64,000 nucleotides of DNA from Armatimonadota bacterium. GTDB lineage: Bacteria; Armatimonadota; HRBIN16. The position numbers were made by a program, and so were the translations under genes. Positions 61,687-64,000 of this stretch are shown here, piece by piece; the stretch's first letter is position 1; the number at the start of each line of letters is the position of its first letter. A model generated the notes under the pieces. That model did no database searches. It saw only the letters and a program-made list of their open reading frames with translations, and was not told the origin of the DNA. Location: NCBI GenBank assembly GCA_026003195.1, contig BPGU01000001.1, positions 605,398-669,397 of the forward strand, given 5' to 3'.

Positions 61687-62405
61687 CACTGCCCCAAAGT
61701 TATAACTCCCTTTCGGACATTGCCCGTGCACCTTTGGGAGCAATTGGCAACGCGCTGCCGTATATTGCGATCGCCTCCGGCATGGGTTGGATTAAGATAC
61801 CGGGCGTGCCCGGCGGTTGGCTGAAGGGGGGCATCGGCAAGGTCAGTTTGGGGTCACTGTCTCAGTGGGTAAAGAAGAACCCTGCTCAGGCAGCCCTGCT
61901 CGGCGCAGGACTGTACAACGCTTATCAAAGCAGTCAGGAGCGCGCTCGCGCCGAAGGCGCACTGGGCAACGTACAAAACATCTACGCGCAGCTGCTTGCC
62001 CAATCTTTGCCGTTCGCATCCGCGCTGTCTCAGGCGAGGCTTTTCGCACTGGGGCAAGCAATGAATCAGCCCGACACCGCCATCGCCCAGGCACACAAAG
62101 CGCTGGACGCACAACTGCAGAACATCAACCGCATCCAGTCGCTCAGCGGGCTACGCTCCCTTAGCGCGGACAGAATGCGCGCACAAGCGTTAGCAAACTT
62201 CGCCGGTCAGGTGATGGCGTTGCGCAACAGCACGCCGTGGCAACGTCTGGCATACTTACTGAACGCAGGCACCGGCTACGACGCAGGCTCGCTCGCAGGG
62301 CTAACCGGCTTATCGCAGCAGAAACTTGCCGGTGCGTCCATGCTCGAATCCCAGACACTCAGCGCCCTTGCGTCCATACTGCCGTACATCCTGGAAGAGA
62401 TATAG
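61644..62405 (+). CDS. Candidate internal/ejection protein
   Basis: A 253-residue protein: hydrophobic, glycine-rich N-terminal half (GAIGNALPYIAIASG, GGWLKGGIGK) then Ala/Gln-rich helices (AEGALGNVQNIYAQLLAQ). The layout fits a DNA-ejection (pilot) protein of short-tailed phages. GGAGGAGCTGGAGG lies just upstream. Confidence 0.4.
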   Translation: MANWGPFEFVRRAVTLPQSYNSLSDIARAPLGAIGNALPYIAIASGMGWIKIPGVPGGWLKGGIGKVSLGSLSQWVKKNPAQAALLGAGLYNAYQSSQERARAEGALGNVQNIYAQLLAQSLPFASALSQARLFALGQAMNQPDTAIAQAHKALDAQLQNINRIQSLSGLRSLSADRMRAQALANFAGQVMALRNSTPWQRLAYLLNAGTGYDAGSLAGLTGLSQQKLAGASMLESQTLSALASILPYILEEI

Positions 62406-62414
62406 GAGGCAAAC

Positions 62415-62654
62415 ATGTCCAGAAAATCACAACCCAGCATCCAAGAGTATGAGCCGTTCATCATCACCGGCGAGGCAGTAGGTCGTGGAGCCAGCCTTGC
62501 GGTGCGCGTCTCGCCGGGCGAATACGTCAGCGTGCCCGCACATTTGCTCCCGCAAGACATCCGTGAAGGCGACCGCATTCGCATCGAAGTGCGCGTCGCC
62601 ATCGCGCGTCACACGCAGGAGACAGAAGATGATGCAAGCGCAGATACCAGATGA
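62415..62654 (+). CDS. Small phage protein
   Basis: A 79-residue beta-rich protein (FIITGEAVGRGASLAVRVSPG), AGGAGGCAAAC before ATG. Function unknown. Confidence 0.5.
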   Translation: MSRKSQPSIQEYEPFIITGEAVGRGASLAVRVSPGEYVSVPAHLLPQDIREGDRIRIEVRVAIARHTQETEDDASADTR

Positions 62655-63723
62655 ACTGCTCAAGGCTTTGACTGCAGAGCCGGTCAAACCCTCCGGCAAG
62701 CAATGGTTGGGCAGTGCGCTGGGCGCGATGCTTTTCCGGAGAGGAACTCCCGACTTCCTCACTGCTCCGCTCCGATGGGCAAACTCCCAGAATGCGCTAC
62801 GGCAAGCGCAAGCGCGGCTGGCTCTGGACGCCATGCTAAAGATGGCAGGGCTGGGCATAGAGCAAGCCAAAGCCAACGCGCCCATAGAGGTTGCCCGCAT
62901 TCGCGAGGAAGGAGCAACCGCGCGCTCCCGCGAGCAGCTAGATCTAGAGAGACAGAAGCTGCAACAGGTGGAGATACCCAAATCGGAGGCAGAGAAAGCG
63001 CGCATAGAGGCTCAGACCGCCGAGACGATACAACGCACACAGCTATCTCCACGCGAGCGATACACAAGATTGGCAGAACAATATGCGCAATATCTCGGTA
63101 GTGAACGCTACACCCCGCAAGGTGACGAAGCATTTCGCCGCGCCCTTTCCATGCTTGCCGAAGAGATTGGCGCAGAACCTCCGACCTCCGAGCAACCGCC
63201 TCAACCCTCGCCGGTGCAGGCGAAGACACAGGCGGAAACGGAACTCACCAGAGAACGTGCTACCACCGAGCGAGAACTGCGCGAACCTCGCAGGCAGCAG
63301 ATTCAGGCGCGCACCAACCTCATCAAAGCCGAAACGCTACTTGCTGCTCGCCGTGCCGACGAGGTGTCAGCCAACATTAGCGCGCTCAGGCAGCGCGTTG
63401 CTCAGGGATGGGCAAACGTCAACCTGCGTGCGCGAGGGCTTGCCCTCGCGCACCAGACTGCCAACGACAAACTGCTGATGGGTCTTTTGCGCAATGCTTC
63501 CGCCACGGTGCAGAACATCGACGCACAGATTGCAGAACTGAGGAAAGCCAAAGCGCAACTGCAGTATCCAATGGGCAGTGGCGGTGCGGGCATGCCTGCC
63601 TATGATCCTGGCGAACTGGATGCCCTTATCCGCGAACTGCAGCAACAGCGAGATGCCAATGCAGGTATCATCCAGTTAGGCAGCATGGCACTGCAGAAAC
63701 TGCAGCAGAGGTTGAAGCAATGA
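62629..63723 (+). CDS. Long coiled-coil internal phage protein
   Basis: A 364-residue protein dominated by Arg/Glu/Gln-rich coiled coils (residues 90-300, ARIREEGATARSREQLDLER) with a short Gly/Pro linker near residue 330. Too short for a tape measure of a long tail; a pilot/ejection protein is likely. Start 62629 follows AGGAG; overlaps the previous gene by 26 bases. Confidence 0.45.
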   Translation: MMQAQIPDELLKALTAEPVKPSGKQWLGSALGAMLFRRGTPDFLTAPLRWANSQNALRQAQARLALDAMLKMAGLGIEQAKANAPIEVARIREEGATARSREQLDLERQKLQQVEIPKSEAEKARIEAQTAETIQRTQLSPRERYTRLAEQYAQYLGSERYTPQGDEAFRRALSMLAEEIGAEPPTSEQPPQPSPVQAKTQAETELTRERATTERELREPRRQQIQARTNLIKAETLLAARRADEVSANISALRQRVAQGWANVNLRARGLALAHQTANDKLLMGLLRNASATVQNIDAQIAELRKAKAQLQYPMGSGGAGMPAYDPGELDALIRELQQQRDANAGIIQLGSMALQKLQQRLKQ

Positions 63724-64000
63724 AGCGCACGCCACAGCAAACACAGTTTGCGCGGCAGGCTTTGCAGTTCTTCCTGAAACTCTACGAAGGCAAGCCGTTG
63801 CCCGAAGGAGCACAATTGCTCTCAGTTTTGCAACGTGTTTTCTTTCCGGGCAAGCGCAAACTGAGCGCAGAGGAGGCGCGCTGGGTAGCTCAGCAATTGA
63901 TTGAATCGCGCCGTCCGTCGCTGGCAGGCACGCTCTGGCGCATCATCACCCGTCCCGAAGATGCTCGTCCCGAAGCGGACATCACCCGCCCGGCGCGAGA
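63720..64000 (+). CDS. Phage protein, 3' truncated by window
   Basis: A frame of 93 residues still open at the edge, beginning in ATGA overlap with the coiled-coil gene. Basic, helical (FARQALQFFLKLYEGK). Function not recognisable; likely continues the internal-protein block. Confidence 0.5.
   Translation, partial: MKRTPQQTQFARQALQFFLKLYEGKPLPEGAQLLSVLQRVFFPGKRKLSAEEARWVAQQLIESRRPSLAGTLWRIITRPEDARPEADITRPAR

Larger units (their letters stand above)
46364..64000 (+). mobile_element. Prophage-like element (left part; continues past the window)
   Basis: Every gene from 46423 to the window end is on the plus strand, short overlaps (ATGA/GTGA) are frequent, and the order is recombinase, small early genes, initiator-like gene, sigma-like protein, terminase, portal, capsid, lysis, tail/adaptor, internal proteins. 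The left edge is put after the host promoter at 46363. No tyrosine or serine integrase and no repressor were found in this part. The right end is outside. Confidence 0.85.

Overview
The window reads as a chromosome segment of a GC-rich, diderm, probably thermophilic bacterium, most likely an Armatimonadota-type lineage (inference). The support is indirect: Kdo-pathway genes kdsC/kdsD imply a lipopolysaccharide outer membrane; PEP-CTERM proteins and a DUF1559-type prepilin, plus many Uma2/DUF4058/DUF4838/DUF4091-type proteins, are typical of such genomes; a two-domain protein disulfide oxidoreductase is common in thermophiles. The 5' end cuts a GH13 gene and the 3' end cuts a phage gene.

Bases 1-46,363 are host chromosome with short, often two- to three-gene operons on both strands. 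Sugar and glycan genes recur: GH13_20 amylase, DUF4838 protein, KDPG aldolase, ROK kinase, deoxyribose-phosphate aldolase, Gfo/Idh/MocA dehydrogenase, a GH123-like/DUF4091 protein and a GH51-like arabinofuranosidase. Housekeeping genes include L25, CopA, RodA, RecO, RuvC, an M16 peptidase pair (one active, one apparently inactive) and glutamate-mutase-type MutL. An unannotated-looking stretch at 19,071-19,170 is a complete selenocysteine tRNA (anticodon TCA). Both PEP-CTERM genes are preceded by sigma-54-like sites. GC-rich interspersed inverted repeats sit in several intergenic gaps and one may form the first codons of kdsC.

From about 46,400 to the end (and beyond) lies a one-directional phage gene block. 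Its first gene is an IS110-like DEDD recombinase with an added C-terminal helix-turn-helix; it overlaps the next phage gene, so it looks like part of the phage operon rather than a passenger insertion sequence, and no tyrosine or serine integrase is visible. The early block then holds small membrane/hypothetical genes and a candidate replication initiator whose central coding region carries nine regularly spaced 21-bp palindromes (AACAGTAA-N5-TTACTGTT), an arrangement like the origin inside the lambda O gene. A sigma-region-2-like protein precedes small and large terminase, zinc-ribbon protein, portal, putative scaffold, major capsid, a lysis cassette (holin, amidase) embedded among structural genes, and a set of tail/adaptor and coiled-coil proteins suggesting a short-tailed (podovirus-like) particle.

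The most interesting part is this phage: a possible prophage that integrates with a DEDD recombinase and replicates from an iteron array hidden in its initiator gene. Both ideas come from sequence reading alone.
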